From an uncultured Dorea sp. (lineage in GTDB: Bacteria; Bacillota; Clostridia; Lachnospirales; Lachnospiraceae), in contig CAJTQA010000001.1 of NCBI GenBank assembly GCA_910578455.1, forward strand, positions 112,084 to 176,083: a DNA stretch of 64,000 nucleotides. Reading direction: 5' to 3'. Numbering within the stretch: position 1 is the first letter of the stretch; the number at the start of each line of letters is the position of its first letter. Positions 42,574-51,987 of the stretch are shown here, piece by piece. The position numbers and the translations under genes are program-made. A model generated the notes under the pieces. That model saw nothing but the letters and a program-made list of their open reading frames with translations, was not told where the DNA came from and made no database searches.

Positions 42574-43698
42574 CTATCCCTCCTGGTTGCTGTATTTTTC
42601 AATGATTCCTTTCATAGTATACCACTTGCGCTCCATATCTTCAACCAGTTTAAACTGCGTCCGCGCCCGATCCAGGTTATGGTGCTCCCGGTGTATCTTA
42701 AAATAAGTATCTCCCTGCAGATAGTCTGTCAGGAAACGCATGCCGCACTCAAATGTCATTACCTTCGCGCCCATGGGCATCAGCTCTATCTCTTTCTCCG
42801 TGAGTTTTCCTCCGCACCCTTCTATATAGCCTTTCGCGTACAGCTCAAACAGTTCCATGCTGCAGGACACTTTACTCAGATCTGTCTCATCTTCCGCAGC
42901 CGTGCTGGCGCCGAAACGAATCGAATCGCCAAAGTCATTTACTGCCAGACCCGGCATGACCGTATCCAGGTCAATCACACAGATTCCCTTTCCTGTCCTG
43001 TTATCTATCATGATATTGTTAAGTTTCGTGTCATTGTGCGTAACTCTCACAGGCACTTCCCCGCGGCTTAACAGACCAGAAAAATAGTTTGCCGTATCTT
43101 CCCTGTCCAGCACGAACTGTATCTCATCCTTCACAGAATCCGCCCTGCCCGCAATGTCCTTCTCCACTGTTTCTTTAAAAACCCGAAAGCGGGCCTTTGT
43201 GTCATGGAAACCCTTAATCGTCTCATGCAGCGTCTCTGCCGGATAATCCGCAAGGAGCCTCTGAAAATTGCCGAATGCCACCGCACTCTGATAAAAATGC
43301 TCGGATTTTTCCACTTTATCATAGCTGGTTGCATCCGTGATAAACTTATATGACCGCCAGTAATCCCCAAGGGAGTCCTTATAATAAGGCTTTCCGTCTT
43401 CTGCCTGCATGACATTCAGCGTCTCCCGTTCGGGGTCTCCTCCATTTTCTACTATCTTCCTGCGAAGATGGGAGGTCACGCCCGTGATATTTTCCATAAG
43501 CTCCACAGGCTTTTCAAAGACAGCCCGGTTCATCCTCTGGAGGATAATTTTGGCGCGCTCCCTTTCCCCGCATTCAAACTCAAGCAGGAACGTATCGTTA
43601 ATATGCCCGCTTCCATAAGGGCTGACGCTCACCGGCTCCCCCTCATACCGGAAATGGCTGATTGCCTCGGCTCTCTGTTCTTCAGTTACCTTTGCCAT
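42574..43698 (-). CDS. Aminoglycoside phosphotransferase-fold sugar kinase, NahK-like
   Basis: This 374-residue cytoplasmic kinase has the catalytic VTHNDTKLNNIM (H-x-D...N) and the metal-binding VIDLDTVM. Size and neighbours resemble N-acetylhexosamine 1-kinase (NahK/LnpB), which makes GlcNAc-1-P or GalNAc-1-P and also accepts galactose. The ATG at 43698 shares a base with the stop of the nucleotidyltransferase gene, suggesting translational coupling; a GTG just upstream is a less likely start. Kinase, nucleotidyltransferase and GalE could turn a free hexosamine or galactose into UDP-sugars. Confidence 0.82.
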   Translation of the reverse strand: MAKVTEEQRAEAISHFRYEGEPVSVSPYGSGHINDTFLLEFECGERERAKIILQRMNRAVFEKPVELMENITGVTSHLRRKIVENGGDPERETLNVMQAEDGKPYYKDSLGDYWRSYKFITDATSYDKVEKSEHFYQSAVAFGNFQRLLADYPAETLHETIKGFHDTKARFRVFKETVEKDIAGRADSVKDEIQFVLDREDTANYFSGLLSRGEVPVRVTHNDTKLNNIMIDNRTGKGICVIDLDTVMPGLAVNDFGDSIRFGASTAAEDETDLSKVSCSMELFELYAKGYIEGCGGKLTEKEIELMPMGAKVMTFECGMRFLTDYLQGDTYFKIHREHHNLDRARTQFKLVEDMERKWYTMKGIIEKYSNQEG

Positions 43699-44624
43699 CA
43701 CTTATCCTCCCAGAGGTTCTTGGGATATACTCCCTCGTCCTTCATTTTCTGAATTGCGGCAGCCACGACAGGCTTGTCCTCCTTATAGGTCATGCCATAC
43801 CATTTATCCGCGGATGCCAGCACCGCCACCGTCGCTTTGTCCTCCTCCAGCAGCCCGCTCACTACCGCAGGCAGGAAATACTCGCATTTCACAGGATTTT
43901 CCTCAAGCCCCCTGTCAAGGAATGACGGGAACCGATCCTTAAGCTCCTTTAAGATGCTGTTGGTAAAGCCCCACATATTCATAGATACGATCGTGTCTTC
44001 CGAAACCGGAATCCACGTCTCTCCGTCATCCTCCGTATATGCAATGCCGCCGTTCCGCTTTTCTATACGGGTTCTCTCATGAATCGCCACGAGCTCCCCG
44101 CACTCATTCATATCACAGATGCCGCGGGCAACATGCCCGTTATCCGTCACCGTATTGCCCAGCTTATAGCCAACCATCGTATAGCGGTACTTTTCGTCAT
44201 CCCCATGCGCGGCAAGGTAATCATAAATCAGCTTAAACGCCTCCGCTCCATAATAATCGTCCGCATTGATCACCGCAAACGAGCTGTCAACCACATCCCT
44301 GCAGCTGAGGATCGCATGCCCTGTTCCCCACGGTTTCGTCCGCCCTTCCGGCACGGCGTACCCATCCGGGATATCGTTTACATCCTGGAACACATAGGAA
44401 ACTTCCATATATTTTGAAATCCTGTCTCCTACGCTTTCCCGAAAGTCTTTCTCGTTCTCCTTTTTTATAATAAATACAACTTTCTCAAATCCGGCTTTCC
44501 TTGCATCAAACATAGAAAAGTCCATGATAATATGCCCTTCATCGTCCACCGGGTCAATCTGCTTAAGCCCGCCGTATCGGCTCCCCATTCCTGCCGCCAT
44601 AATCACTAATACCGGTTTCTCCAT
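43698..44624 (-). CDS. Sugar-1-phosphate nucleotidyltransferase family protein
   Basis: This 308-residue NTP_transferase-fold protein has the signature MAAGMGSRYGGLKQIDP at the start and later VINADDYYG as the metal motif. Length and motifs differ from GalU and RmlA, and no left-handed beta-helix acetyltransferase domain is present, so it is not GlmU. It probably activates the sugar-1-phosphate formed by the adjacent kinase. The start at 44624 has TAGGAGG upstream; a TTG just before it is an alternative. Confidence 0.82.
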   Translation of the reverse strand: MEKPVLVIMAAGMGSRYGGLKQIDPVDDEGHIIMDFSMFDARKAGFEKVVFIIKKENEKDFRESVGDRISKYMEVSYVFQDVNDIPDGYAVPEGRTKPWGTGHAILSCRDVVDSSFAVINADDYYGAEAFKLIYDYLAAHGDDEKYRYTMVGYKLGNTVTDNGHVARGICDMNECGELVAIHERTRIEKRNGGIAYTEDDGETWIPVSEDTIVSMNMWGFTNSILKELKDRFPSFLDRGLEENPVKCEYFLPAVVSGLLEEDKATVAVLASADKWYGMTYKEDKPVVAAAIQKMKDEGVYPKNLWEDK

Positions 44625-44685
44625 CAATTCTACCTCCTATCCTCTATTTCTGTATTGATTTTATCACAAAACCATGTGAAAAGGA

Positions 44686-44725
44686 AAGCTTATCCGCCTC
44701 TTTTCCCAAAGGTCCGGATAAGCTT
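44686..44725 (-). terminator. Hairpin between the transporter and the nucleotidyltransferase genes
   Basis: AAGCTTATCCG (44686-44696) and CGGATAAGCTT (44715-44725) are exact complements, and GGATAAGCTTATCC at 44716-44729 is itself a perfect palindrome, so two structures compete. On the minus strand TCCTTTTC follows. It could be a leaky terminator separating transport from metabolism genes. Confidence 0.6.
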
Positions 44726-44738
44726 ATCCTGTCGTTTT

Positions 44739-45572
44739 CTAACCTTTTACGCCGCCGGACGTAAGTCCCGCAACCAGATGTTTCTCAATCACAAGGAACA
44801 GCACGACAACCGGGATTGTCGCAAACAGCGATGTCGCGAACAAATACTGCCACTGGATAAAGTTGAATCCGTAGAATACATTGATGCCGACAGTTATCGG
44901 TTTAAATACATCTGTAGAAATCAATGTAAGCGCAATCGTGTACTCATTCCATGCATTGATGAATACGAAGATCAATGTGGTGATGATGCCTGGCGCCGCC
45001 ATCGGAAGCAGCACCTTGATCAGCGCCCTTATTGTCCCGCAGCCGTCAATCTTCGCCGCCTGCTCCATCTCCGGGGAGATTCCCATAAACGTGCCGCGAA
45101 GCAGCCAGATTGCAAATGCCTGGTTAAACGCCGCATTCAGGAGTATCAGCCCAAGGATAGTATCATTCAGGTCGATCGTCACCATCATCCTGTAAATACC
45201 CACCAGGAGGACTACCGGAGAGAACATCTGGCTCATGATTACAGCGCCCATGAAGATTCCCTTCCCTTTGAATTTCATGCGGGCAAGGGCATAAGCCGCC
45301 GGAATGCCGCACAGTATCGCAAGCAAAGTGGCTCCTCCCGCAATAATTATAGAGTTCGTCAGATACTGAAATACCGGCGCCGCTGTCCAGATGTCGCTGA
45401 AGTTAGACCACCGCCACACTTCCGGCAGGAAATGGTCTATGGCGTACATCTCCTTCTTGTCCTTAAGAGCCGTAATGAACATTACAAGATAAGGATAGAG
45501 GATTACAACGCAGAGGACTACGACAAACACATACAAAAGCACTGTCTGCCATGGTTTTCTTTTTGATGACAT
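44739..45572 (-). CDS. Sugar ABC transporter permease (MalG/CUT1 type)
   Basis: This 277-residue inner-membrane protein has six hydrophobic segments and the ATPase-contact loop EQAAKIDGCGTIRALIKVLLP. Its ATG comes straight after the stop of the upstream permease with GAGGAGAG before it. It is the partner of the permease at 45573. Confidence 0.93.
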   Translation of the reverse strand: MSSKRKPWQTVLLYVFVVVLCVVILYPYLVMFITALKDKKEMYAIDHFLPEVWRWSNFSDIWTAAPVFQYLTNSIIIAGGATLLAILCGIPAAYALARMKFKGKGIFMGAVIMSQMFSPVVLLVGIYRMMVTIDLNDTILGLILLNAAFNQAFAIWLLRGTFMGISPEMEQAAKIDGCGTIRALIKVLLPMAAPGIITTLIFVFINAWNEYTIALTLISTDVFKPITVGINVFYGFNFIQWQYLFATSLFATIPVVVLFLVIEKHLVAGLTSGGVKG

Positions 45573-46457
45573 TTAACTCTCCTCCTCTCCGCGAAGTGAC
45601 AGAATCATATAAATGCTGGCACAGAACGCTAAAATTACAAAGCCGATAACAGATACGGCAGCAGCATGGCCCCCCTTGCCGTCTGTAAACGACAACTTAT
45701 ACAAATATGTAACAAGAGTATGTGTCTGATCCGCCGGAGCGCCCTTGGAGATCGTCCAGACGATCGGGAAAGAGTTAAATACATAAATGATATTCAGCAC
45801 CGTTGAAACCGTTAAGCTCGGCGCTACCAGGGGCAGCGTGATCTTGAACAGTTTCTGCCCGAAACTGGCACCGTCAACTGACGCTGACTCGTACAATGAC
45901 CCGTCGATGCTCTGCAGGCCTGACAGCACGCAGAACGTAACAAACGGAACCGTAACAAATATACCTACCCAGCACTCCCACGCAAACATGGAGCCGGCCG
46001 TCTTTGTCCAGTTTACAAAGCTGTCGATCAGCCCGAGTTTCTTTAAAAGGACATTTAATGAGCCGTAATCGGCATTAATGATATATTTCCAGATAACGGA
46101 CTGGATGATGAGGGCTGTCGCCCACGGGAAAATAACAACCGCACGGACAAACTTACGCCCGCGGAAATCCTGGTTGAGGACCATCGCCAGAATAAATCCG
46201 AATACCGTAGACACCCCTACTACCACTACAGTCCAGATGATGGTGTTCTGCAGCGTATGCCAGAATGTTGGCTCCGCAAAAACTTCCAAATAATTCTGCA
46301 CGCCGTTCAGCTCTTTTATGACACCGCTTCGGCCGACGTCGGAAAATGAAATCTTGAACACCGAAATAATCGGTATCAGAATCATGCTTACCATAAGTAT
46401 TACACTCGGCAGTAACCAGACATACGGCTGAAACGCTGCCAGCGTCTTTTTCTTCAT
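45573..46457 (-). CDS. Sugar ABC transporter permease (MalF/CUT1 type)
   Basis: This 294-residue protein starts at the ATG at 46457, eight bases after AAGGAGG (a GTG at 46463 is only one base after it). Six membrane segments and the loop YESASVDGASFGQKLFKITL are visible. A hairpin in the 107-base gap after the binding-protein gene probably lowers permease output compared with the lipoprotein. No ATPase gene is present in this locus either. Confidence 0.93.
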   Translation of the reverse strand: MKKKTLAAFQPYVWLLPSVILMVSMILIPIISVFKISFSDVGRSGVIKELNGVQNYLEVFAEPTFWHTLQNTIIWTVVVVGVSTVFGFILAMVLNQDFRGRKFVRAVVIFPWATALIIQSVIWKYIINADYGSLNVLLKKLGLIDSFVNWTKTAGSMFAWECWVGIFVTVPFVTFCVLSGLQSIDGSLYESASVDGASFGQKLFKITLPLVAPSLTVSTVLNIIYVFNSFPIVWTISKGAPADQTHTLVTYLYKLSFTDGKGGHAAAVSVIGFVILAFCASIYMILSLRGEEES

Positions 46458-46479
46458 TGCCACGCCTCCTTAGACAAAC

Positions 46480-46544
46480 TGTGAAACTACCGTTTTCACA
46501 CATAAGTTTATATAAATCGAGGGCCGAAGCAATTCGGCCCCTCG
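46480..46544 (-). terminator. Two intercistronic hairpins between binding protein and permease genes
   Basis: In the minus-strand mRNA, a GC-rich stem (46518-46544: GAGG...GCCGAA/TTCGGC...CCTC, one bulged G) is followed by TGTGAAA/TTTCACA (46480-46500). Neither has a clean T run. Such hairpins commonly protect the upstream lipoprotein mRNA and reduce read-through. Confidence 0.65.
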
Positions 46545-46564
46545 ACAGTTCACAATATAGTCGT

Positions 46565-47851
46565 TTATTTCGCAACAGACTCCTGAAGTTTGTCAAGAGC
46601 TTCCTGTGCGCCAAGTGTTCCGTTGCAAACCTGCTGTTCAACATCGATAACACCATTTCTAACATCCATCCACTCTGCTTTCTGCATCGGGTAGAACTTG
46701 CAGTTCGGAAGTACCGCGCAGAATGTCTTGAAGTACTCGCTGCTTCCTGTAGCGTCAGAACCTCCAACCGTGTATTTCTCAGCGTTAGCTGCAAGGTTTT
46801 CAGAAGCGTCCTGAGTTGCCGGAAGGAATCCTTCATATACCATGTAATTTGAGTATGTCTCGCACTCATAGAAAGCGTCGAAGAACTTTGTGATCGCTGC
46901 TGTACGAGCGTCTCCGCCTTCTTCATCCTTGAATGCCATCAGCTGGTCGCAAACACCAAGAGCTACCTTCTCGCCCGGAAGGTCAGCAGCCACATAGTTA
47001 ACTTTAGAGTCAGCAGCAACCATGTTCATAGGCCCAATCATCATAGCAAGTGTTCCTGCGCTGAACGCGTCCTGAAGAGGATAACGTGTGTCAGTGAACG
47101 GTGCGGAGTTGCAGTAACCGCCATCGATGAGTGACTTGATATACTCAACAGCCTCTACATTCTCTTTGCTGTTAAGAGCCCAGTTGCCTTCATCATCGAC
47201 GAATCCGCCGCCAAAGTTCCATGTATAGTAGGAGAATGCTGCCTGTCCTTCGTCTGTGGAAATATCAAGGCCCCACGGAACAATGTCTTTGCCGAATTTG
47301 TCCTGTACTGCCTTACAAGCTGTAAGCACTTCATCCCATGTTGTCGGCGGGTTCTCGATGCCAGCCTCTTTTAACAGGTCAACATTGCAGAAAAGCGAAC
47401 GGCAGGATGCAAGGATCGGCAGCGCCCAAACTGTTCCGTCCATATCGTTCGACTCCCAGAAACTTGGAACAAAATTAGCCTTGAGTTCATCAGATACATA
47501 ATCCTCTGCAGGCATCAGCAGATCATCTGCCACATAGTCAGCAAAACCGCTGATGTTCAGGATATCCGGCTGCTCGTTGCTGGAGATGCGAGTGTTGACA
47601 ACATTGTAGATGTCGTTCCAGGAAACAATCTCAATGTTGAGGTCGATATCTTTGTTTGCCTCCTCGAATGTCTTCTCGAACTCTGTCCACCAATCCTGTG
47701 TGTAGTTACCATACTGGGAGATAATGATATCAAGGGCAACCTTGCCTGAATCTCCGCCTTCACCACCGCCGCCGTCTTTCTTTCCGCATCCGGCAAACAT
47801 GGTTCCTACCATCGCTGCACATAACAATACGCTGATAAGTTTCTTTTTCAT
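46565..47851 (-). CDS. Sugar ABC transporter substrate-binding lipoprotein
   Basis: This 428-residue family-1 binding protein carries a lipoprotein signal (MKKKLISVLLCAAMVG, lipobox FAGC) and a glycine-rich linker. It binds a carbohydrate outside the cell for the two permeases downstream. AAGGAGG precedes the start, and a perfect palindrome GACAAATTTGTC (47868-47879) lies just upstream of it. It is the first gene of the second sugar operon and divergent from the AraC-type regulator. Confidence 0.93.
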   Translation of the reverse strand: MKKKLISVLLCAAMVGTMFAGCGKKDGGGGEGGDSGKVALDIIISQYGNYTQDWWTEFEKTFEEANKDIDLNIEIVSWNDIYNVVNTRISSNEQPDILNISGFADYVADDLLMPAEDYVSDELKANFVPSFWESNDMDGTVWALPILASCRSLFCNVDLLKEAGIENPPTTWDEVLTACKAVQDKFGKDIVPWGLDISTDEGQAAFSYYTWNFGGGFVDDEGNWALNSKENVEAVEYIKSLIDGGYCNSAPFTDTRYPLQDAFSAGTLAMMIGPMNMVAADSKVNYVAADLPGEKVALGVCDQLMAFKDEEGGDARTAAITKFFDAFYECETYSNYMVYEGFLPATQDASENLAANAEKYTVGGSDATGSSEYFKTFCAVLPNCKFYPMQKAEWMDVRNGVIDVEQQVCNGTLGAQEALDKLQESVAK

Positions 47852-47867
47852 ACTTCTTCCTCCTTAT

Positions 47868-47969
47868 GACAAATTTGTCTGAATGTTTCGTGTATTAATT
47901 GTATTACAAAACTGCACAAAAATATTTGTCTTATTTTCCCATTTATTTGTATTATCAGTCTTTTTGTCT
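47868..47969. promoter_or_regulatory. Divergent control region with TTTGTCT repeats
   Basis: TTTGTCT occurs at 47874-47880, 47925-47931 and 47963-47969 in the same orientation, and the first is part of the palindrome GACAAATTTGTC. AraC-type regulators often bind direct repeats near -35 boxes. On the minus strand TTGTGC and TAATAC 16 bases apart may be the promoter of the binding-protein gene. Confidence 0.4.
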
Positions 47970-48057
47970 TGATTTATTCACTTATCAAGGGTATGATATT
48001 GTTGAAATCGCACAAAGCTTTAGCAACATTTTAACAAAGACATGCAGGAGGACTTCT

Positions 48058-48960
48058 ATGGGCTACAACGGCGTTGACTTGAAATACTCGATTTCTATCG
48101 GCAAAATCTACAGCATCCACTACTTTGAGTATATGAGCGATTTTTCTTTTGAGGGGGAGATACACAATTTCTGGGAATTCATATGTGTGGACAAAGGCGA
48201 AGTAGGTGTTACCGCCGACAAGACTTTCACCGTCCTGAAAAAGGGCGACATCGCTTTCCACCAGCCAAACGAATTCCACAGTGTACAGGCAACCGGGGAA
48301 ACCGCCCCGAATCTGGTCGTAATCTCCTTTGAATGCCGGAGCCCCGCCATGGACTTCTTTCGAAAAGGCATATTCAAAATCGATGACCTGGAGCGGAACC
48401 TCCTGGCAAATATTATTATTGAGGCAAAGAACTGCTTTAGCTGCCGCCTGGACGACCCCTACCTCCAGAACATGCCGCAGAAAGAGTCACAGGTATTCGG
48501 CTCAGAACAGATGATACTCAATTACCTGGAGCATTTCCTCATCCACATGATCCGGCGGTATTCGGCTCCTGTTACCCCTGTGCTCAGCAGCCCCGTCAAG
48601 GCCGCCAAGCTAAAAAGCGACGATGAAATATTCAGCCGCATTACGGATTACCTTGAAAACAACGTAAGCAGCCACCTCACCATCGAGCAGATCTGCCACG
48701 ACAACCTGATCGGGCGCTCCCAGCTCCAGAAGATCTTCCGCGAGCGGTGCAAAACAGGCATTATAGAGTATTTCTCGCGGATGAAGATCGATACAGCCAA
48801 AGAGCTGATCCGGACGGAACGGCTGAATTTCACGCAGATTTCCGAGCGGCTCGGCTATACTTCCATCCACTACTTCTCACGCCGTTTCAAAAAGGAAACC
48901 GGCATGACGCCCTCAGATTACGCCTCTTCCATCAAAGCGATGGCTGAGGGTAAATTTTAA
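48058..48960 (+). CDS. AraC-family transcriptional regulator
   Basis: This protein has 300 residues from the ATG at 48058, seven bases after AGGAGG; the longer frame has no such site. It has an N-terminal cupin-type ligand pocket (FWEFICVDKGEVGVTADKTF, HQPNEFHSVQ) and two C-terminal helix-turn-helix motifs (EQICHDNLIGRSQLQKIFRE and ISERLGYTSIHYFSRRFKKE). It probably activates the divergent transporter operon and perhaps the next gene in response to a sugar. Confidence 0.92.
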   Translation: MGYNGVDLKYSISIGKIYSIHYFEYMSDFSFEGEIHNFWEFICVDKGEVGVTADKTFTVLKKGDIAFHQPNEFHSVQATGETAPNLVVISFECRSPAMDFFRKGIFKIDDLERNLLANIIIEAKNCFSCRLDDPYLQNMPQKESQVFGSEQMILNYLEHFLIHMIRRYSAPVTPVLSSPVKAAKLKSDDEIFSRITDYLENNVSSHLTIEQICHDNLIGRSQLQKIFRERCKTGIIEYFSRMKIDTAKELIRTERLNFTQISERLGYTSIHYFSRRFKKETGMTPSDYASSIKAMAEGKF

Positions 48961-48980
48961 AAAAGGAGGCCTTTCGATTC

Positions 48981-50945
48981 ATGAAACCAACTTTAACTTT
49001 CGGGACAGAAATATTTACCGCAAGTCCCCTTGGAACCGCCGCCAGTGTTCCCGATTTGAATCCTGATGCGAAGCTCCAATACGCCGCTTCGCCTTTTCCT
49101 GACGAAGACGATGAAATCCGCGAGGGCTACGGAAGGCTTTACGCCTCATATCCTTACCGTCAGTACACTGGCTACAGACGCACCCTGGCAAACAAAGAGA
49201 TGGCCACCGCCGTCCTGGAAAACGATTATTTAAAAGCAGTGTTCCTCCCCGGACTTGGCGGGCGGCTCTGGTCACTGACAGATAAAAGGACCGGCGAAAA
49301 TCTTCTCTACACAAACGACGTCATCCGCCCCGGCAATCTCGCCTTCCGAAACGCCTGGGTAAGCGGCGGCGTGGAATGGAATATGGGCGTTATCGGCCAC
49401 TCTCCTTTTACGATGGAGCAGATATTCACCGCAGAGCTTGAGGATGAACACGGGCTGCCCATCCTGCGTATGTACGAGTACGAGCGCATCCGAAAGGCGA
49501 CATACCAGATGGACTTCTGGCTTGAGGAGCACAGCGCGTTTTTACACTGCCGCATGATGGTTTCCAACCAGACCGGACGGACGATACCTATGTACTGGTG
49601 GAGCAATATGGCCGCCCCCGAATATGAGGGCGGGCGCGTTATCGCCCCTGCGGTGGACGCCTACACTAATCTGGGAGACGGCGTGAGGAAGGTTTCCGCG
49701 CCCTTTGCCGGAGATACCGACGTAAGCTTTTATCAAAATATCCCGAACCAGATTGACTATTTCTTCAGCATCCCGGAGGATGCGCCAAAATATATCGCAA
49801 ACCTTAATAAAGACGGTTACGGACTTCTGCACATGTCCACCGACGCGCAGAAAGGCCGCAAGCTGTTCTCCTGGGGAAATAACCACGGCTCCGACAACTG
49901 GCAGGATTTTCTCACCGAGAATGCCGGCAGATACGTAGAAATTCAGGCCGGACTTGCAAAAACCCAGTACGGATGCGTTCCCATGGCACCTCACGGCGAA
50001 TGGGAATGGCTGGAACTTTACGGACCCATACATACCTCCCCCACGGCTGCCTCCTCCCCTTACAAAGACGCCAAAGCCGAAATAGACGCCATCGTGCGGC
50101 TTAACTTCCGGGAGCTTAACCCGGAGCAGACCCTCGCCGATACAAAAGCACTCGCAGAAAAGAAAGGAAAACTTCTTTACTCCGGCAGCGGATACGCGGC
50201 TTTTGAAAATACGATTCGGGAATTTTACAAAGAACCCACTCTTCCCGGACATCTTGACTTCTCTGCACAGCCCGGTTCTTCCGCCCTTGAAGAAGACTAC
50301 AGGAAACTCGCAGAATTTTTAAAAACCGGCATCTTTCCAGAATATCCCATCACAGATGCTCCCCGCGATTTCCTGTCGGATGACGCACTGCATAACCGCC
50401 TTGCAGAGACTATAGAAACAAAGAACAAAAATAACTGGTACGCCCAGTACCAGCTTGGATTAAGTTTCTTTATAAAAGGAGATGCCCGTCGTGCAGAAGA
50501 ATGCCTTTTCGCATCCAACGGCATTATAGAAAATCCGTGGGCGTTGCACGCCCTTGCTGTATTGGAATTACAATCCGGCAATGAAAAACAGGCCGCCTCC
50601 TATATCACAGCAGGCTACGCCTATAGAAAGCATGACCTGTCCTACGTGAAAGAGACATGGAAAATCCTTCTTCTGTGCCACACTTATGACACGGTGATCT
50701 CCCTGTATGAATCGCTTCCAGAAGAACTCCAGGAGGAAAGCCGCATCCGATTTGGGTATCTGCAGGCGCTGTCTCACGCGGAACGCGAAACGGAAGTCCT
50801 CGACTATCTTGAGCATACGGACTTTGTTCTAGATGACCTGAGAGAAGGGGAGAAAGCTCTTGGCGAGCTGTGGCGCTCGGTGTATAAAAAAGCATATGGA
50901 AAAGAGGGAGAACTCCCCCAGAGATATAATTTTAATTCACTTTAA
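48981..50945 (+). CDS. DUF5107-type protein with C-terminal TPR-like region
   Basis: This 654-residue protein has no signal peptide. Residues 60-390 are beta-rich and resemble the DUF5107 / aldose-epimerase-like sandwich: FLPGLGGRLWSLTDKRTGENLLY, GVEWNMGVIGHSPFT and MYWWSNMAAPEYEGG. From about 470 it is helical with TPR-like pairs (YAQYQLGLSFFIKGDARRAEE, WALHALAVLELQSGNEKQA). Relatives sit beside sugar transporter genes and are suspected carbohydrate enzymes or mutarotases; activity is not established. GGAGG precedes the start, 20 bases after the regulator stop, so the two are likely coexpressed. Confidence 0.8.
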   Translation: MKPTLTFGTEIFTASPLGTAASVPDLNPDAKLQYAASPFPDEDDEIREGYGRLYASYPYRQYTGYRRTLANKEMATAVLENDYLKAVFLPGLGGRLWSLTDKRTGENLLYTNDVIRPGNLAFRNAWVSGGVEWNMGVIGHSPFTMEQIFTAELEDEHGLPILRMYEYERIRKATYQMDFWLEEHSAFLHCRMMVSNQTGRTIPMYWWSNMAAPEYEGGRVIAPAVDAYTNLGDGVRKVSAPFAGDTDVSFYQNIPNQIDYFFSIPEDAPKYIANLNKDGYGLLHMSTDAQKGRKLFSWGNNHGSDNWQDFLTENAGRYVEIQAGLAKTQYGCVPMAPHGEWEWLELYGPIHTSPTAASSPYKDAKAEIDAIVRLNFRELNPEQTLADTKALAEKKGKLLYSGSGYAAFENTIREFYKEPTLPGHLDFSAQPGSSALEEDYRKLAEFLKTGIFPEYPITDAPRDFLSDDALHNRLAETIETKNKNNWYAQYQLGLSFFIKGDARRAEECLFASNGIIENPWALHALAVLELQSGNEKQAASYITAGYAYRKHDLSYVKETWKILLLCHTYDTVISLYESLPEELQEESRIRFGYLQALSHAERETEVLDYLEHTDFVLDDLREGEKALGELWRSVYKKAYGKEGELPQRYNFNSL

Positions 50946-50973
50946 TAATAAAATGCCAAAGAGTAACCACTAT

Positions 50974-51002
50974 GGGCAGAACCGGTAACTTCGGCTCTGC
51001 CC
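50974..51002. terminator. Terminator between convergent genes
   Basis: GGGCAGA (50974-50980) pairs with TCTGCCC (50996-51002), and an inner CCG/CGG pair stacks on it. No T run is clear on either side, so efficiency is doubtful. Confidence 0.55.
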
Positions 51003-51032
51003 AATTGCAATTCTCACTTTAAGCTCCCCCCG

Positions 51033-51947
51033 TCAAAGTATACACATAAACACCGGCAATGTCACAATTGACAGCAGCGTTGACACAAATATCGCCTGTG
51101 ACGCAATCTCCGGATTGCAGTCATACTTATCCGCCAGTATCGCCGTGGTGCTGGCCATAGGCATAGCGCTCAAAAGTACCATCGTGCTGCACAGCACGCT
51201 GTCAACGCGAAGCAATCTTAATACCCCCAGGATCAGCAGCGGATACGCCGCCAGCCTGAGCACGCAGTAGTACAGCACATCCCGGTCGAACATCCGCCGG
51301 ATGTCCGACTCTGCCAGCATCGCTCCAATTGCAAGCATAGAGACAGGAACCATGCATTTGCTGATTCCCTCCAGGGTATTTTCAAGGAATACCGGGAACC
51401 TGACCTGGAACATCATCAAAAGCACCCCTAAGAAAACCGCAATGATGCACGGATGTTTCACAAGCTTTTTATATGCCTCCTTGCGGTCTACATGGGTAAA
51501 AAGGGCAAGCCCCGACGACCACATGGTAAGGCGCACCGGAATCTGAAAAAAGGACGTATAAAGCACACCCACCGCGCCGTAGAGGGAGTGGATAATGGGA
51601 ATCCCGATAAAGCTGGAATTCGAGACAATAATCCCATATGTAAATATCCTGCCCTTCTCCTTAGGGCAGCGAAGAAAGCAGTATTTTCCAAAAAGTATAC
51701 TGAACATCTGAATCCCAAGGGAAATCAAAAATGCTCCGGAGCAATTTTTGATAAATTGCTCCGAAACATTCATCTCACCCATAAATGAGCTGATAATATT
51801 ACAGGGAAGTATCAGATTCACCGTGATATCCGACAGGCACTTCTGGCCTTCCTTCGTGATAATCCCTATTTTTTTCAGTGTAAGCCCAATCATAATCAGC
51901 AAAAACAGCGTAAGCTGCAGATGCACCATCTGGGTAAAAAGCGCCAT
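51033..51947 (-). CDS. AEC-family (auxin efflux carrier-like) transporter
   Basis: This 304-residue integral membrane protein has about ten helices in two halves, with the mid-protein SNSSFIGIPI and late SAMPMASTTAILA segments typical of the family. Bacterial members carry malate, malonate or other carboxylates. It follows the symporter gene by 40 bases and may be the last gene of the 5-oxoproline operon, perhaps exporting a carboxylic-acid product. The substrate is unknown. Confidence 0.85.
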   Translation of the reverse strand: MALFTQMVHLQLTLFLLIMIGLTLKKIGIITKEGQKCLSDITVNLILPCNIISSFMGEMNVSEQFIKNCSGAFLISLGIQMFSILFGKYCFLRCPKEKGRIFTYGIIVSNSSFIGIPIIHSLYGAVGVLYTSFFQIPVRLTMWSSGLALFTHVDRKEAYKKLVKHPCIIAVFLGVLLMMFQVRFPVFLENTLEGISKCMVPVSMLAIGAMLAESDIRRMFDRDVLYYCVLRLAAYPLLILGVLRLLRVDSVLCSTMVLLSAMPMASTTAILADKYDCNPEIASQAIFVSTLLSIVTLPVFMCIL

Positions 51948-51987
51948 ATTTCCTCAAACCTTAATCACTTCATAGTTTATGCTAATA

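Noticed and set aside
44655..45566. 303-codon frame opposite a permease gene
   Set aside because: The sense strand encodes a clear membrane permease; the antisense product is highly charged and unlike known proteins.
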